Below, piece after piece: positions 1 to 11,251 of a DNA stretch of 64,000 nt. How positions within the stretch are numbered: the first letter of the stretch is position 1; the number at the start of each line of letters is the position of its first letter. Location of the stretch: contig JANUWF010003375.1 in NCBI GenBank assembly GCA_026120185.1, positions 2,685,736 through 2,749,735 of the forward strand, in the 5' to 3' direction. The position numbers and the translations under genes are program-made. Under the pieces are notes generated by a model that was not told the origin of the DNA, ran no database searches, and worked only from the letters and a program-made list of their open reading frames with translations. This DNA is from Voacanga thouarsii. Taxonomy: Eukaryota; Streptophyta; Magnoliopsida; Gentianales; Apocynaceae.

Positions 1-1251
1 ATTTATTATTTTGCCTTAAAGCTTGGGACACTAGGATCATGGTAGTGGTGAAATGAGTTGATTTAAAATTGAGGAAGTGGATTGTAGCTTGAATCTGATT
101 AAGATTTGTATTTACCCATGTGGGGTTAGGTCAGCTATTCGAGATCTTGTTGTTGTGAGCAAGAATCAGCTAAGCTCCTGCATAAAACCTATCGATGTGA
201 AATGTTTTTCTTATGGCAAGCTAAATATGGAGTGTATGGACACTCGTTTATTTGAAGGCAATTGAGGGTTGAATTTGTTCTTACTTCCAACACTTAAATT
301 ATTTAAACGTTACTGAGCAGATTTTCCAAACTTAAAACTCTTTCTAAAACTGATTGTTCCCAAAACTTTGGAAACCCTCAAATTACTAGTTTCATGAAGA
401 GTAATGCTTTGTTTATTTCATCCCAAGTGGGAAACGTCGTTGAGTTCTCAATAAGGGTGGACTACTAGGACTAGTCTTTGAAGGGTTAGGATAAGTCTCT
501 CAGCAGGTGGCCATCTCTGAGGGGTGAGTCCTTCCCGGATAAGATGTCAGTCCAGTGAGTCGTGCGGTCCGAGCTAGCAGTTTGTTTTCAGTCAAGTGAT
601 TGTGTTTTGCCAGAATGGACACCCAGTTGTTGTTTGGATATAAAGAAGGAGGAGTATCTTGCCTAGTAGGCCGATCACCTACTTTTGTCAGTCTGCACAA
701 AGTGTTGACATTCTGACCGGTTATGGGGCCCAACGTGTGGTAACCCTTATCCCTTTCTTTCGAGTGGTTGATTTCATTACTTGTGTATGGCTAGATAAGC
801 TAAAACGCCACTCTTACTTTTGACTAATGCTTGATACTTGCCAATGTTTTCTCTTATAAAAGTTTCACTCTCTGCATCCATGAACTGATTTCACTAAACA
901 CCCAAAGCATACACGACTTACTGAGATTTCTATCTCATCACCTTTCTATCATGATTTCAGGATGATCCTGCTGTGGAGTTGAGTGGCTAGTAATATCTGC
1001 TTGGGAAGAGAATGTGTCTTTTGATTTTATGTACTGCTTTGGGGTGGCGAGAGTGAATAATTTTATTTATGGTTTTGTTTTGGAATTCATGGATTTATTC
1101 TTGAAGTTTTCTCTGGGTTGTAATAACTTTTGAGTTAAATATTATTTTTGTTCCACAATTTGTTTGTGTGACCTAGTCATAAAGACCTCTTGTCCTTTGG
1201 ACGGGGCGACATCCCCGGCCCTGGCGGGTTTAGGCTTCGGGGGGTGGTACA
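1..1251 (+). mobile_element. Partial long solo-type LTR, copy E (Tekay/Del-like gypsy)
   Basis: This is the last 1.25 kb of a long LTR whose start lies left of the window. It matches, in reverse complement, the left ends of copies B (from 27519) and D (from 53485), and more weakly C and the right end of A. It ends in ggggtggtaca, a one-base variant of the family end ggggtgttaca. A TATA-like TATAAAAG lies at 855-862 in sense orientation, about 390 bp before the LTR end. It interrupts the 3' LTR of Copia-1; the matching uninterrupted sequence is in the 5' LTR near 9195. The target duplication cannot be tested because the left edge is missing. Whether it is a solo LTR or part of a full element is therefore unknown. 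Confidence 0.8.
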
Positions 1252-1933
1252 GCTCATCATTGGAAGCCCCTTAAAAGCACACATTCTAGGGTCACGTTCC
1301 CAGGGCACTGGATTATTAGATTATCCTAGATAATCACATGAGAGTGATTTAACTTCACTAAGTGAAGCATAGAAACTCTGTTATATGAGTCCATCTTAAC
1401 TAACTAGAGTAATACACATAATGTACAATGTTATTGATCTCACAGAAGAAATCTCACTCAACATACATCAAAGTGCAAGACCCTAGCATTGCCAGACCAC
1501 CGACTTATACTGAAGTATGAAGGTATCCGTGCACATTGTTTTAGTAATAGTATGGTCTCTATAAGTATTTTAAGAGAGACCACTACTACATAACCAGTTC
1601 TATGTATTAGAAATACGTTTATGCCAATGAAGTGAGGAAACTACTCACTGATTCAAGGTAAACCATTCCTCATTAGAACTCATGTCATAATAATCTTACC
1701 GTGATAAAATGCCCAGATTTATCAAGCGACTAAGAACTCAATTGTACTTGTATGAGAAGTACTTATGGTCTATACCTTACTATGAAAAATGACCCAACAC
1801 ATAGACCATTGCTTGTTATACTTGAACCTTGAACGTGCAATAATATAAGAAACAAACTAAATTGAATGAATAAACATTTTATTAGAATATATTTACACAT
1901 AATAGATAGTCTTTAAGGGCATACTTTCCAACA
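1252..1933 (-). repeat. 3' LTR of Copia-1 (5' portion, cut by copy E)
   Basis: On the minus strand it starts tgttggaaagtatgccc at 1933, directly after the polypurine tract. It aligns with about 9200-9882 of the 5' LTR, including the shared blocks around the AAGCACACATTCTAG and CTTCACTAAGTGAAG motifs. It stops at 1252, where copy E begins. The rest of this LTR must lie left of the window. Confidence 0.88.
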
Positions 1934-1950
1934 TTCTCCCACTTGCACTA
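1934..1950 (-). promoter_or_regulatory. Polypurine tract of Copia-1
   Basis: The minus strand reads agtgcaagtgggagaa just before the LTR start tgttgg. This is the usual plus-strand priming site beside a copia 3' LTR. The same motif, slightly mutated, precedes the Copia-2 3' LTR at about 43979-43994. Confidence 0.8.
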
Positions 1951-1956
1951 CAAAAA

Positions 1957-2675
1957 CTAAGACAGTCCATAAGTGCCTACCCCTATGATATCTACGTGTT
2001 TGCGAAACACCTTTTCTATCCAAAGCTTGGTAAAAAGTTCCGTTAGATTGTTGACAGAGGAATTCTGATCAACCCCAATCTCCTGTTTCTGGATGAACTC
2101 CTGGGTGAGATGATATTTCCTCTTTATGCGTTTGCCCTTCTTATGGTTTCGAGGTTCCTTACATTGTGACACCATTCTAGTGTTGGTACAATAAATCATG
2201 ATAGGCCGGTCCATGTGCAGTACTACTCCATGTTCTGTGAGGAACTTCCAAAGCTACATAACTTCTTTAGAAGCTTTTGAAGCAGTAACATACTTAGCTT
2301 CTATGGTAGAAATAGCATTGCAGGATTGCTTAATACTTCTCCATGAAACAGCTCCTGCAGACAAAGTGAAGACATATCCGCTAGTGGACTTTCTTTCATT
2401 TTTATCTGCCTGAAAGTCTGAGTCTGTGTAACTGATAGAAACCAAATCATCAGCACGATATAGAAGTATATAATCTCTTATTTCCTTGAGATATTTGAGT
2501 ATATGCTTTACGGCTTGCCAGTGAGCTTCCCCTGAGTTTGATTGATATCTACTAACCATGACAACTATAAAGCAGATATCTGGCCTAGTATAAAGCATAC
2601 CATACATGAGACTTCCCACAACCGAAGCATAAAGGATCTTGCTCATGCTCTGCCTATCTTCCTATGTCTGAGGAC
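1957..2675 (-). pseudogene. Copia-1 RNase H domain, broken
   Basis: Two open stretches (2254-2646 and 1957-2214) lie in different frames. The first holds the copia RNase H landmarks: VGSLMYGMLYTRPDI, YTDSDFQADKNERKSTSGYV and IEAKYVTASKA. The second covers the C-terminal part with NHKKGKRIKRKYHL, and ends IGVGTYGLS next to the polypurine tract. The acidic residues of TDSDFQ and IEAKY are still visible. In the element this domain removes the RNA strand during reverse transcription. The frame change near 2230 and a TAG earlier make it non-functional. Confidence 0.85.
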
Positions 2676-3700
2676 ACTACTTGAAAGATAAGGATCATCC
2701 GTGTCTAAAGGGTATAATAGCCCTTTTACATTGATCCATACTGTACTTGACTAATATCTTGTCAATATAAGTAGACTAGGATAAGCTTAACATTCTTTGC
2801 TTCCTATCCCTAAGAAGCTTAATACCTAAAATGTAGCTAGCTTCTCCCATATTTTTCATTCTAAATTGACTAGATAGCCAAATCTTAACGGATGACAATG
2901 TCCCTACATCATTTTTAATGAGTAGAATGCCATCTACATAAAGTATCAAGAAAATCAATTTGTCATTGTCTAATTTCCTATACACACATGGTTCATCCAC
3001 GTTTTGAATGAAACCATAAGCTTTCACAGTTTTATCAAAATGTGTGTTTCATGCTCATGACGCTTGCTTAAGTCCATAGATGGACTTCTTAAACTTATAG
3101 ATCATTTGTTCTTGACCTCTAGCAACAAACGCTTCTGGCTGGGACATATAGATGTCTTCGCTAAGATGACCATTTAAGAAGGCCGTTTTGACATCCAATT
3201 TCCATATCTCGTAGATAGAAATACATAAGATGGTTAAGAGAATTCAGATAGACTTAAGCATGACTGCTAGTGAAAAGGTTTCCTCATAATCAATCTCTTC
3301 TTTCTGAGTATAACCTTTATTAACCAACTTTGCTTTTAGGTTTCAACCTTTCCACCCGCACCTCCCTTCCTCTTGTATACCCACTTATACCCAATGGATT
3401 TTATCCTATCAGACGCAGTGACAAGAACCTAGACCTGATTGAGGTACATGGACTTAATCTTAACATTCATGGCTAGCTAGCATTTGTCTGCACCAGTATC
3501 AATAATGGCCTTCTTGTATCTAGTGAGATCTTATTCCTGATTATCAGAGAATAGGTCATAGATCTCTCTAGTCCACCTTTCTGAAACTCTTCTGATCCTT
3601 CCACTACGATGAGACTCAAATTGTATAGGAACATTCGGTAGATTTCTCTTGGTTTCTCGATCGGGGTGTTAGAAGTACCTCAAGTTGAATCAGTGATCAA
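2676..3700 (-). pseudogene. Copia-1 reverse transcriptase domain, broken
   Basis: The open stretch 2776-3027 carries CVYRKLDNDKLIFLILYVDG, followed by SQFRMKNMGEASYILGIKL, typical of copia RT. The catalytic YVDD box reads YVDG, so the second aspartate is lost. Upstream (to about 3700) the frame is full of stops, but copia RT phrases such as a KWVYKRK-like segment near 3350 can be recognised. This is the DNA polymerase domain and it is clearly dead here. Confidence 0.82.
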
Positions 3701-4772
3701 CTTCTCTTCTAACTCTATTCCACTTGAACCCATACTGGAAGTAATTTATTCATCCTCTAAGTATCTAGCATTAGTACTGATAAGTACTTTATGCTCTTGA
3801 GGATGATAGCAATATCCACATCTTGTTCCTTTTAGGTACCCAACAAAGTAGCACAATTTTGATCTTAGTTCTAGCTTATTTCCTTTTGTCAACACATAAG
3901 CTGAATAATCCTATATCTTGAGATGGTTCAGACTGGGTTTTCATCTAGTTCGCATTTTATAGGGTGTCCTTGGTACTGATTTGGAAGGCATCAAGTTCAA
4001 ATATATGCCGTTGTTTCTAAGGTATTCTCCCAAAATAAAATAGGAAGAGATGCATGACTCATCATGCTTCTAACTATTTCTACCAAAATTTTATTTCTTC
4101 TCAGCTACTCCATTCTACTAGGGAGTCCCAGGCGCGGTTAACTCAGATACTATGCCGCAATGTACCAAGTAATCCTTAAACTCCCCGAGGAGGTACTTTT
4201 CACTATTATCTGATCTCAAAGTTTTAATTAATTTACTTGTTTGATGCTCCACTTCAACCTTAAACTCCTTGAATTTATCAAAAGAGTTAAACTTGTGTCT
4301 TATCAGATAAATATAACCAAAATGAGTGTGATCATCTATGAAAGTGAAGAAGTATTCGTAGCCTCCCCTTACTGGTGTTGTCATCGGACCACAAATATCT
4401 GTATGAACTAGTGCTAGTATTTTCATGGCTCTATCTACCTTTTTGATAAAGGATCTTTTAGTTATTTTACCTTTAAGGTAAGATTCACACAGAGGCCATT
4501 CTTCCAATCTCAATGAATCTAAAGGCCCATCATGGATTAGCCTCTGAATTCGATTGGGATTTATATGTCCCAATCTTAGACGCCACAAATACGAGTCATT
4601 TGATATGGCCTTTCCCTTTTTTATTATTAGGTTCAGTTTGAATATTGTTTACTTGATTTCTAATAGAATGTATATAAAAGATATTTTCATACATGTTTCC
4701 TATATAAATTAAATTACACTCTCTACTGATGGAAACACCAGAATAGAAAGAAATAGAATATCCTTGATTTCT
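3701..4772 (-). pseudogene. Copia-1 integrase, first copy of a duplicated segment
   Basis: The open stretch 4118-4588 starts with a GAG-pre-integrase motif (WRLRLGHINPNRIQRLIHDG). It runs into the integrase core with HTDICGPM (first catalytic D), FTFIDDHTHFGYIYL and TLRSDNSEKYL (second catalytic D). The region up to about 3701 covers the C-terminal half and linker with many stops. The stretch from about 4228 is repeated at 4783-5320, so the preINT and first half of integrase are present twice in tandem. Confidence 0.83.
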
Positions 4773-4782
4773 AACTAAAATT

Positions 4783-5320
4783 TACCTGTTTAATGCTCCA
4801 CTTCAGCCTTAAACTCCTTGAATTTATCAAAATAGTCAAACTTGTGCCTTATTAGATAAATATAACCAAAATGAGTATGATCATCTGTGAAAGTGAAGAA
4901 GTATTCGTAGCCTCCCCTAACTGGTGTTGTCATCGGACCATAAACATCCGTATGAACTAGTACTAGTATTTTCATAGCTCTATCTACCTTTTTGGTAAAG
5001 GATCTTTTAGTCATTTTACTTTTAAGGTAAGATTCACATTGCGGCCATTCTTCTAATCTTATTGAATCTAAAGGCCCATCATGGATTAGCCTCTGAATCC
5101 GATTGGGATTTATATGTCCCAATCTTAGGCACCACAAATACGAGTCATTTGATATAACCTTTCTCTTTTTATTATCAGGTTCAGTTTGAATATTGTTTAC
5201 TTGATTTCTAATAGAATGTATATACAAGATATATCCATACATGTTTCCTATACAAATTAAATTACAATCTCTACTATGGAAACACTAGAATGGAAAGAAA
5301 TAGAATATCCTTAATTCATC
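4783..5320 (-). pseudogene. Copia-1 integrase N-terminal half, tandem duplicate
   Basis: The open stretch 4790-5242 repeats the preINT and early integrase of the neighbouring segment. It has LRLGHINPNRIQRLIHDG, VHTDVYGPMTTPVRGGYEYF and DDHTHFGYIYLIRHKF, then stops inside the core before the second catalytic D. DNA similarity continues past the coding part: the flank near 4745 (gaaagaaatagaatatcctt) recurs near 5290. The unit is about 555 bp. The two copies have since diverged at scattered positions, so this is an old unequal exchange or replication slip and not an assembly echo. Confidence 0.85.
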
Positions 5321-5381
5321 AATTTGAAAAATGAAATCAAATTCTATTTAAAACAAGAAATATATACAAAATATTTTAAAA

Positions 5382-5576
5382 TTAACTTCCAGTTACAATA
5401 AAAAATAAGCTCAAGATCTCCAACTGCTTCAGCCCGTACTTTGCTCCATTGCATACTTGAAGTCCATGCTCACCCTTGCTGAGTCTTCTTGTCCTTTTGA
5501 ACCCCTGCAAAGAGTTATAAACATGGTCAGTGGCTTCAGAATCAATTATCCAGGAAGATGTTGATCCAACCATCAA
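5382..5576 (-). pseudogene. Copia-1 aspartic protease region, broken
   Basis: The frame reads SWIIDSEATDHVYNSLQGF, matching the copia protease active-site segment, normally W-x-(I/L)-D-S-G-A-T-D-H. The glycine of DSG is replaced by glutamate, which should inactivate it. It lies directly after the gag zinc knuckle, as expected for copia. Confidence 0.78.
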
Positions 5577-5582
5577 AATAGA

Positions 5583-6422
5583 CTATAGGCATAGAGCAAT
5601 ACCTGAAGTAAACTTGGCTAAGAAGTCCGGACAATCTTTCTTCCAATACCCCTTCTTGTCACACTTGAAGTATTTATCTTTGGCCTTCCCATTAGGCTTC
5701 TTGGCCTGGCCAAATGCTTTGGGATGGGCCCTTACATTGTTCTGGATCTTCCTCTTCTTAAATTTCTTAGGCTTTTCCTTAATTCCAGAAGAAGAATCAG
5801 AAAAAGTGACCAAAACCTTTGACATGGGCTTCATGTTTTTCTTTGTCACTTGGAGCTCTTTCATAAGCTCTGTGAGATTCGTATCCAACTTGTTCATGTT
5901 GTAGTTAAATTTGAACTAAGAATATGAATCAAGAAGAGTTTTAAGAACCATGTCAATTTAGCTCTCAGGATCTATTATGTTGTGCTTAGGAACTCGGCCT
6001 CCTCGAAGTAGGCAATCATCTTAAGCAGATGTTTTCAAACCGATGCCTCCTCAGCCATCCTAGTGTTCATGATTGTCCTAAGAGCTTCTTGCCTTGTAGG
6101 CCAGCTCTTGTCAGCAAACATGGTACGCAATGACAAATTCATGTCGTATGCAGTGGCCATGTGCTCATGCTTAGATTAGAACACACTAGACATGGAGACT
6201 AACATCTAGCACTTAGGTAATTTGTTAGCTTTCTTCCATGCCTTCTCGGCCTCTTGCTCCTGCTCAGTGGATTCTTTCCCAATCTTAGTAGGGATCTGTA
6301 AGAACATATTTGTACTCCTCGGCACTGAGTATTATGTTTAGGTTCCTCTTCCAGTCCACATAATTTGAGCTTGTTAACTTATTCTCCTTGAGAATGATGG
6401 ACAATGGGCTGAAACCAGACAT
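5583..6422 (-). pseudogene. Copia-1 gag, broken
   Basis: The ATG at 6422-6420 opens with MSGFSPLSIILKENKLTSSN, matching the Copia-2 gag start at 40097. Stops appear in the middle. The C-terminal stretch 5583-5897 is basic and holds a decayed zinc knuckle, YFKCDKKGYWKKDC: the first cysteine has become tyrosine and the histidine has become tryptophan. Gag forms the particle that packs element RNA. The shape is a normal copia gag of about 280 codons, now inactive. Confidence 0.8.
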
Positions 6423-8075
6423 TTTTGAAATATTGTGAAAAACATTCATTTAGTTTGAAAGAAATAAAAATGCACATTCTTTATATTATTTTTTTGATAA
6501 TAGATAACTCTTAAAACTATTATTAATAATATAAATAGTTTGACTCTTAGAAAAACTAATAGAGCTTTGTAGGAAGATTAATAGCATTCTAAGTTAAGTA
6601 TATAACCATCATGAATCAAAACTCTCAAAATAGGTAATGGTCTAGAAAAAATTCCACCGATAGGATGGCCACTGATTCACACCACCTATGGGCAATCTAG
6701 TGCTAAAAACCTCCAACGTAGGTTGGTCGATCTTAGCAAATACCTTAGACTTTCAGTTTTACTCTTCTATTAGTTCTATATACTTGTGGAAATCCATCCT
6801 ATAAGGGGTCATGCTCAGAATGACACGAGAAAATCTACTATCTCTAATGAGAGTTGTGATGGAAGCCATAGGGTCGTTGGAACCCCTCTTCCACTTAATC
6901 TTTTATTAAAAATAGAGTTTTAGGCCCAAAAACATTTTCTATAATCTTATGGTTACATTAACTTTAGTAAAAACTAAAATTCAATATTATTTTTTATGCT
7001 AGGATTAAATCCTTTGAGAGAATAAACTATGAATTTATTTTACTATTCTAAGTTAATAACTAAGTAAAAATTTATTAAATAAACTTAAGTTCAACATTAT
7101 TCTATGTGTCAAGGATTAAACCCTCTAAAAGAATAAACAATGAACTTTTTTATTTTAATGTTACTTAGAATGAAACGTTTTGTTAAAAATTGTTCTATCT
7201 AGTAAGACCTCGATCTCACAAGAACTTGCGCATTTGATCACAAAAATGAAATAAGCATGATAACAAAAGTAAATTTTTTCATGCCGAAACTATTTATTTA
7301 TTCCTAAATGATCAAACAAGGGATTAAACATCATGAATAAAAAAGTTAATGATCTTGTTTAATCATAAAGTGGTTCCATCCTTTACTACTCATTTTTATG
7401 AAAATTATTCATCCATAGATAAATAAAACTATTGCAGAAAATTAGCCTCGTGCAATGGTTTCAAAACATGATTACATCAAGAAAAAATTGAGTACAGAGC
7501 TTCAGCAATACTCTCCATTTTCTTGGACAAAATTGCATGCATCCAACTTGGGCAGAATGGACTTGGCGTCTGGTCCATTGGGCCCATCTGGTGCCGGGTA
7601 CATTGGGCCTATCTGGCGCCGGGTCTGCACTATTTTTCCAAAACCTCCGGCTGGGCAGAGTGGACCTGCCGCCTAGTCTGATCAGGCCACCTGGCGCCGG
7701 ATTGTTCTAGAGTTCGCCGATTTCTAAAAAAATCTTGCTTTTCAGCTATTTTTCGCTCCTCATCAATTCATGCAATCATATTGTTTAGTCTCCAAAAATT
7801 ACGAGTTAAAGGAAATGCAAAATCAAGCATAAAAATATGCCTTTACAAGTACCTATGCATCTAACCACGAGGCGTACATCACATTTACTCAAAACTAGAA
7901 AAACAATGGGAAAACCATTAGAATACATGATCCTATGCCTCTAACTACGAAGCATACATGAACTCTAGAAATCAATGTATGAGGGATCACATGAAATTAC
8001 AAAATATTCATTTTTAATAGTAAAAGAATCACCTTTTCCAATTTTAGCCCTAGTACATGCTCCTAGATGAAAACC
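6423..8075 (-). other. Copia-1 5' leader between primer site and gag
   Basis: About 1.65 kb without coding signal, AT-rich except for a GC-rich island at 7540-7720. Parts from about 6423 to 7400 match the Copia-2 leader (39040-40096), including the repeated phrases around tgaacttttt and caaggattaaaccc. The GC-rich island has no match in Copia-2, which has a different GC-rich block in the equivalent place (38750-38960). Confidence 0.65.
7576..7701. repeat. Short GC-rich degenerate repeats in Copia-1 leader
   Basis: Two adjacent units of about 23 bp start at 7576 (cattgggcccatctggtgcc) and 7601 (cattgggcctatctggcgcc). A third, looser unit lies at 7680-7701 (caggccacctggcgccgga). They stand out from the AT-rich surroundings. 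Confidence 0.65.
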
Positions 8076-8090
8076 GTGGCTCTAATACCA
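8076..8090 (-). promoter_or_regulatory. Primer-binding site of Copia-1 (initiator tRNA-Met)
   Basis: The minus strand reads tggtattagagccac, close to the canonical plant copia site TGGTATCAGAGC that pairs with the 3' end of initiator tRNA-Met. It lies two bases from the inferred LTR end at 8093. Confidence 0.85.
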
Positions 8091-8092
8091 TT

Positions 8093-9882
8093 TCAAGGAT
8101 TAAAATGGAAAATATCAAAGAAAACGCAGCGAAAAAAATTTCAATTTTCTGAGCCACATCTAGGAGAGAGTACTTACTTTTTCTGATTGGTCACGGATGA
8201 ACTAACGCAGGGATAGGTTGCACTAGAACTTGCGTTGGAGGAGAAGAATGAGGCGTCTGCGATTCGATTGGTATTCCTGCCAATCTTCTACTCCTATGCA
8301 TCAAACATCTCCAAGCTTCTTCTCTTCATCTTCTAGAGTATGACTCTACCTTATTTTTGTGTTAGTTTGGTGAAAGCTCATTTTTTAGATAATTAAAATA
8401 TCTCCAAGAGAGAAAGTAGAGAAAGACGAGAACAAGAGGAAGAGGTGGCACACTTGGAAAAAGGGAAAAAGCTCAGAAAACCACGTTACTTTTTCCCTTT
8501 CTTGCACCTCCTTATTTCAGCTAGCCTTAGGGCTTGATAAAGCCCTAATGGCCGAAAACACTAAGCCCTTGTGGGCTTGGTGCTGTGCTCTAAAGCCAAT
8601 CTAAGATTGGCCCAATTTTCTTAATTAATTAATTATCTTTTCTAGGCTTCATTAAATACCCAAGACTAATTAATTAATTCTAATTGAACTCTTAATATAT
8701 GTTAACATATATTAGCACAATTAAAAAATTTATTCCAATCCAATTCTCTTAATTAATTAATTATCTTTTTTGGGCCTTATCAAAACCCAGACTAAGTAAT
8801 TAATTCTAATTGGACTCTTAGAATAAATTTCATTCTCTTCCGCATAATTATCTATTAAGTCCAAATTGTGTCTAAACAACACTAAGGTAACTTGAGCTAC
8901 TTTGGGGACCAAAAAGACATATTATTCATGTCTACTGAAATAACCAAAATACCTTTACTTTTAAATAGCCACATTTTACCATTTTAAATATTTCCATTTA
9001 TCACCATATGAAAATATTAACCCCAAAAATAATATTGCTAAAGCAATGTCTCCGATCTATAGGTGAAATGATGGAAATACCTCTCTATGTAACACCTATT
9101 AATGAGACAGGATAAATGTACTGACACCCATCTCAAAGATATCTACTATCTTTAGATCCCTAGTCCGATAATCCATGACTCACTCGAATGTACTTGATCG
9201 TCATTGGAAACTACCCAAAAGCACACATTCTAGAGTCACGTTCCTAGGGCCCTGGATTATTAGATTATCCTAGACAATCATAAGGGGGTGATTTAGCTTC
9301 ACTAAGTGAAGCATAGAAACTCTGTTGAATAAGTCCATCTTAACTAACTAGAGTAAAATACCCAACGTACAAGGTTATTGATCTCACAAAAGAAATTTCA
9401 CCCAACATACATAAAAGTACAAGACCCTAGCATCGCCAAACCACCAACTCATGCTCAAGTATGAAGGTATCCGTCCACGTTGTAGCAGTAATAGTCTGGT
9501 CTCTATAATTATAGTACTTTAAGATAGAACACTACTGTAGGTCCAATTCTACGTATTTGAAATACGCTTATGCCAATGATGTGAGTGAACTACTCACTAA
9601 TTCAAGGTAAACCATTCCTCATTGGAACTCATGGCATAATAGTCATACCTTGATGAAATGCCCAATTCTATCAAATGACTAAGAACTCAATTTTACTTTT
9701 ACAATAAGTACCCATGGTCTATACCTTACCGTGAAGAATGACCCAATACATAGACCATTACTTGTCATACTTGGACCTTGAACGTGCAATAATATAAGAA
9801 ACAAACTAAACTGAATGAATAAATATTTTATTGTAATATATTTACACGGAATATATAGTCTTTGAGGGTATACTTTCCAACA
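8093..9882 (-). repeat. 5' LTR of Copia-1
   Basis: It starts on the minus strand with tgttggaaagtataccc at 9882 and ends just before the primer-binding site. Its first 680 bp match 1252-1933. Blocks also match the Copia-2 LTRs, for example the gattatcctaga region near 9255 against the reverse complement near 22050. The length of about 1.79 kb is close to the 1.87 kb Copia-2 LTR. The inner end is decayed (tga in place of tca/aca). Confidence 0.85.
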
Positions 9883-10209
9883 TCAAGCCCTCTCACATTT
9901 TGTCCATCATGTCTACCTTGCATTCTACTTCTTCCTCCTCTTAACCCTTGCCTACCTCCCCTCAATGGTGGTGGATGGCTTCCTAAAGAATGTTCATCCC
10001 AATCCTCTCTTTGTTCATACAATGGGGGTATAACATTATTTCCCTCTCTCATCCTAGGGCTATCTTGTTCTCTGTAACCCCTTCTTTGTACAACGGTTGA
10101 GGCTTAACCTTGGTTAGTTTGTAATTCGGTTATATCTCTTCTCATCTTATCCATTTTTGTATTGAGAGTTTCAAAGATGGCTCGAATATCAAAAGTGTCT
10201 TGGGACATT
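9883..10209 (-). pseudogene. N-terminal gag of a Ty3/gypsy element, truncated by Copia-1
   Basis: On the minus strand an ATG at about 10209 opens MSQDTFDIRAIFETLNTKMD, then a stop (TAA near 10107). After that comes a charged, arginine- and glycine-rich stretch (RREDWDEHSLG-like, then RGGRQGLRGGRSRMQGRHD) that is cut at 9882 where Copia-1 begins. Such N-termini with a short coiled segment and an RG-rich linker are common in plant gypsy gag. The exact lineage cannot be named. The rest would lie beyond Copia-1, left of the window. Confidence 0.6.
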
Positions 10210-11228
10210 TTGTTAGGATTTTACTTGGATGGTTTAGATAGAAGAAAAATTCCTCCCGATTACTCTCTTACGTGTTTGCACTCACCTTCGTGTTTAACTC
10301 TCTTTGGCTTTATATCAATAAGCTTACTCTCTTGCCTTTTTCAATTCACTCAAGTGCTCAACAAGTTTTTCCCACAAAATTCTCCCCAATTGCTTAGGAA
10401 TTAGTCCAAACTTTGACAAGTCCACTCACTCTCTAAGGATAACCAACTAGATAACTAATGGTGAAAGTTGATCAACACACAACAATGAGTCTCAAGGAGT
10501 TTAGATCAATTAAGTAGATTCAATGAATTCAATAAGCTCAACAAAATTGACTTGTGAATGGGTGAATGGACAAGACCTAATAAGAATCTCAATGTAATAC
10601 TAGAAGTTCAAGGGATATAGCATTCAAGAGCAAAAGCAGGAATTTAACAACTAAGATGATTTCAATTGGACAATCAGTGTCCCCTAATTACTTAAAAATG
10701 ATAGATAATCAACTATAGAAAGTGTTGACAAAAGTTTTAGTCACAATTTCAAGTGAAAAGCTCATTTGAGCAAAATATCAAACACTTGTGGTGCAACCTC
10801 GTAACTCAAGGGGTTTCAAAATTTTCATATTTGTAACAATCCAAAAACTTAAGAATCACAAGAAAAATCAATCCCCAATGATTATACTAACATCAAGGAA
10901 TAATTTCTCAACAAGTAGAAGTAAAAAACATGAGTTTTGTAGCTCACAAATTTATCATGAAAATGAGTTACGAGATTTTTTTTGAGCTCAATAAATTTAT
11001 AGTAAATAAACCCAAAAAACCACAAGATTTATACACTTTAAAGCTTCAAATAGCTACTCAAACATCAACCCAATATATAAGATCATTTTCTCAACAAGAA
11101 AATCAAGAAAAATCAAAGTTTTGAAAACCTTTTGAAGAACCTTCCTTAGTAACGAGTTTGCTCAGTTTTTCTTGAAACCTTGAAACCCTTTTCTTGAAGA
11201 ACTAAGCCTTGATAAGAATCAAAGCTTC
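10210..11228 (-). other. Leader of the 9.9-12.3 kb gypsy remnant
   Basis: About 1 kb between the primer-binding site at 11229-11244 and the gag start. It is AT-rich, and the short open frames present (10162-10404, 10788-10985, 10930-11124, plus strand) show no recognisable domain. Confidence 0.5.
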
Positions 11229-11244
11229 CCTCTGTCTGATACCA
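11229..11244 (-). promoter_or_regulatory. Primer-binding site of the gypsy remnant
   Basis: The minus strand reads tggtatcagacagagg, starting with the TGGTATCAGA core typical for initiator tRNA-Met priming. It lies directly inside the inferred LTR end at 11252. Confidence 0.7.
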
Positions 11245-11251
11245 AACTATT

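Larger units (their letters stand above)
1252..9882 (-). mobile_element. Copia-1: degenerate full-length Ty1/copia element
   Basis: Read on the minus strand, the order is 5' LTR (9882-8093), tRNA-Met primer site, a long leader, gag, protease, integrase, reverse transcriptase, RNase H, polypurine tract and 3' LTR (1933 downward). The order protease-integrase-RT-RNase H defines Ty1/copia. All domains are broken by stops and frameshifts. It belongs to the same family as Copia-2, with similar gag start, integrase, RNase H end and LTR blocks. It sits inside the gag of an older gypsy remnant (9883 onward), and its 3' LTR is split by copy E. The far LTR end is outside the window, so the TSD cannot be tested. 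Confidence 0.9.

Noticed and set aside
77..265. Sense open frame of 62 codons, repeated at 28509-28697 and 54472-54684
   Set aside because: These are the same part of the long LTR in copies E, B and D. Similar DNA explains the shared frame; no domain or codon signal.
5530..5904. Plus-strand open frame of 124 codons, hydrophobic, membrane-like
   Set aside because: It is the antisense of the Copia-1 gag C-terminus; the basic gag sequence gives hydrophobic codons on the other strand.
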